This document shows positions 63,990 to 64,000 of a stretch of DNA of 64,000 bases, one piece after another. A program made the position numbers and the translations under genes. The stretch covers positions 207,501-271,500 of the forward strand of contig CAUYUJ010009569.1 of the NCBI GenBank assembly GCA_963575745.1, written 5' to 3'. Each line of letters begins with the position of its first letter. Position 1 is the first letter of the stretch. The notes under the pieces were generated by a model, which did no database searches, was not told the DNA's origin, and saw only the letters and a program-made list of their open reading frames with translations. Source of the stretch: Prorocentrum cordatum. Lineage: Eukaryota; Sar; Dinophyceae; Prorocentrales; Prorocentraceae.

Positions 63990-64000
63990 TGCGTGGGTGA

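Overview
The window looks like nuclear DNA of a dinoflagellate. It is GC-rich and gene-poor, full of microsatellites and minisatellites, and carries Ty1/copia-type retroelements with the usual dinoflagellate domain set. It also carries multi-exon, transposase-like gene families that I recall as highly multicopy in dinoflagellate proteomes, with introns that include GT-AG and at least one likely GA-AG case. I cannot name the genus. No rRNA, tRNA or spliced-leader RNA gene was recognised. Family assignments are from remembered family patterns; no search was run.

Layout. 1-6120 (minus): a decayed copia-type retroelement (gag with CCHC knuckle, DTGC protease, a methyltransferase-like domain, HHCC zinc finger and integrase, then a reverse transcriptase whose core is deleted). 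6.6-11.75 kb (plus): two small genes and a frameshifted copy of a transposase-like family, in DNA dotted with GGAGGC...GCCTCC palindromes. 11.7-18.2 kb: simple repeats and minisatellites, including a 72-bp tandem array. 18.2-19.45 kb: a satellite of 122-141 bp units that is interrupted in mid-unit and resumes at 48,638.

Between the two satellite halves (19,452-48,637) lies what I read as one giant DNA transposon. It has 18-bp perfect terminal inverted repeats, a possible 2-bp target duplication, and subterminal arrays of a TAAGTGGTTAGC-like motif at both ends. Next to the left subterminal array is a run of six near-perfect hairpins. All its genes are on the minus strand: G (six or so exons), F, E, D (Lys/Gly repeat protein), A (Lys-rich with a C4 zinc knuckle), B (coiled coil) and C (a Tnp2/CACTA-like transposase). 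More than 60 GCTGCAGC-centred palindromes fill this segment, often inside introns, and I saw none elsewhere in the window. A 100-N gap splits it. The ~11 kb left of the gap and the ~11 kb right of it are near copies that dovetail exactly at the two contig ends, so the duplication may be an assembly overlap. In that case the real element is about 18 kb.

49.2-56.3 kb: more minisatellites, including three copies of a ~250-bp block each followed by a 64-bp tandem array, and a TTCATCCGG array that flips orientation. 56,787-63,989 (plus): a second copia-type retroelement: an ORF1 with coiled coil and zinc-binding modules, a gag with CCCH fingers, protease and integrase. It is broken by in-frame stops and runs off the right edge before the reverse transcriptase.
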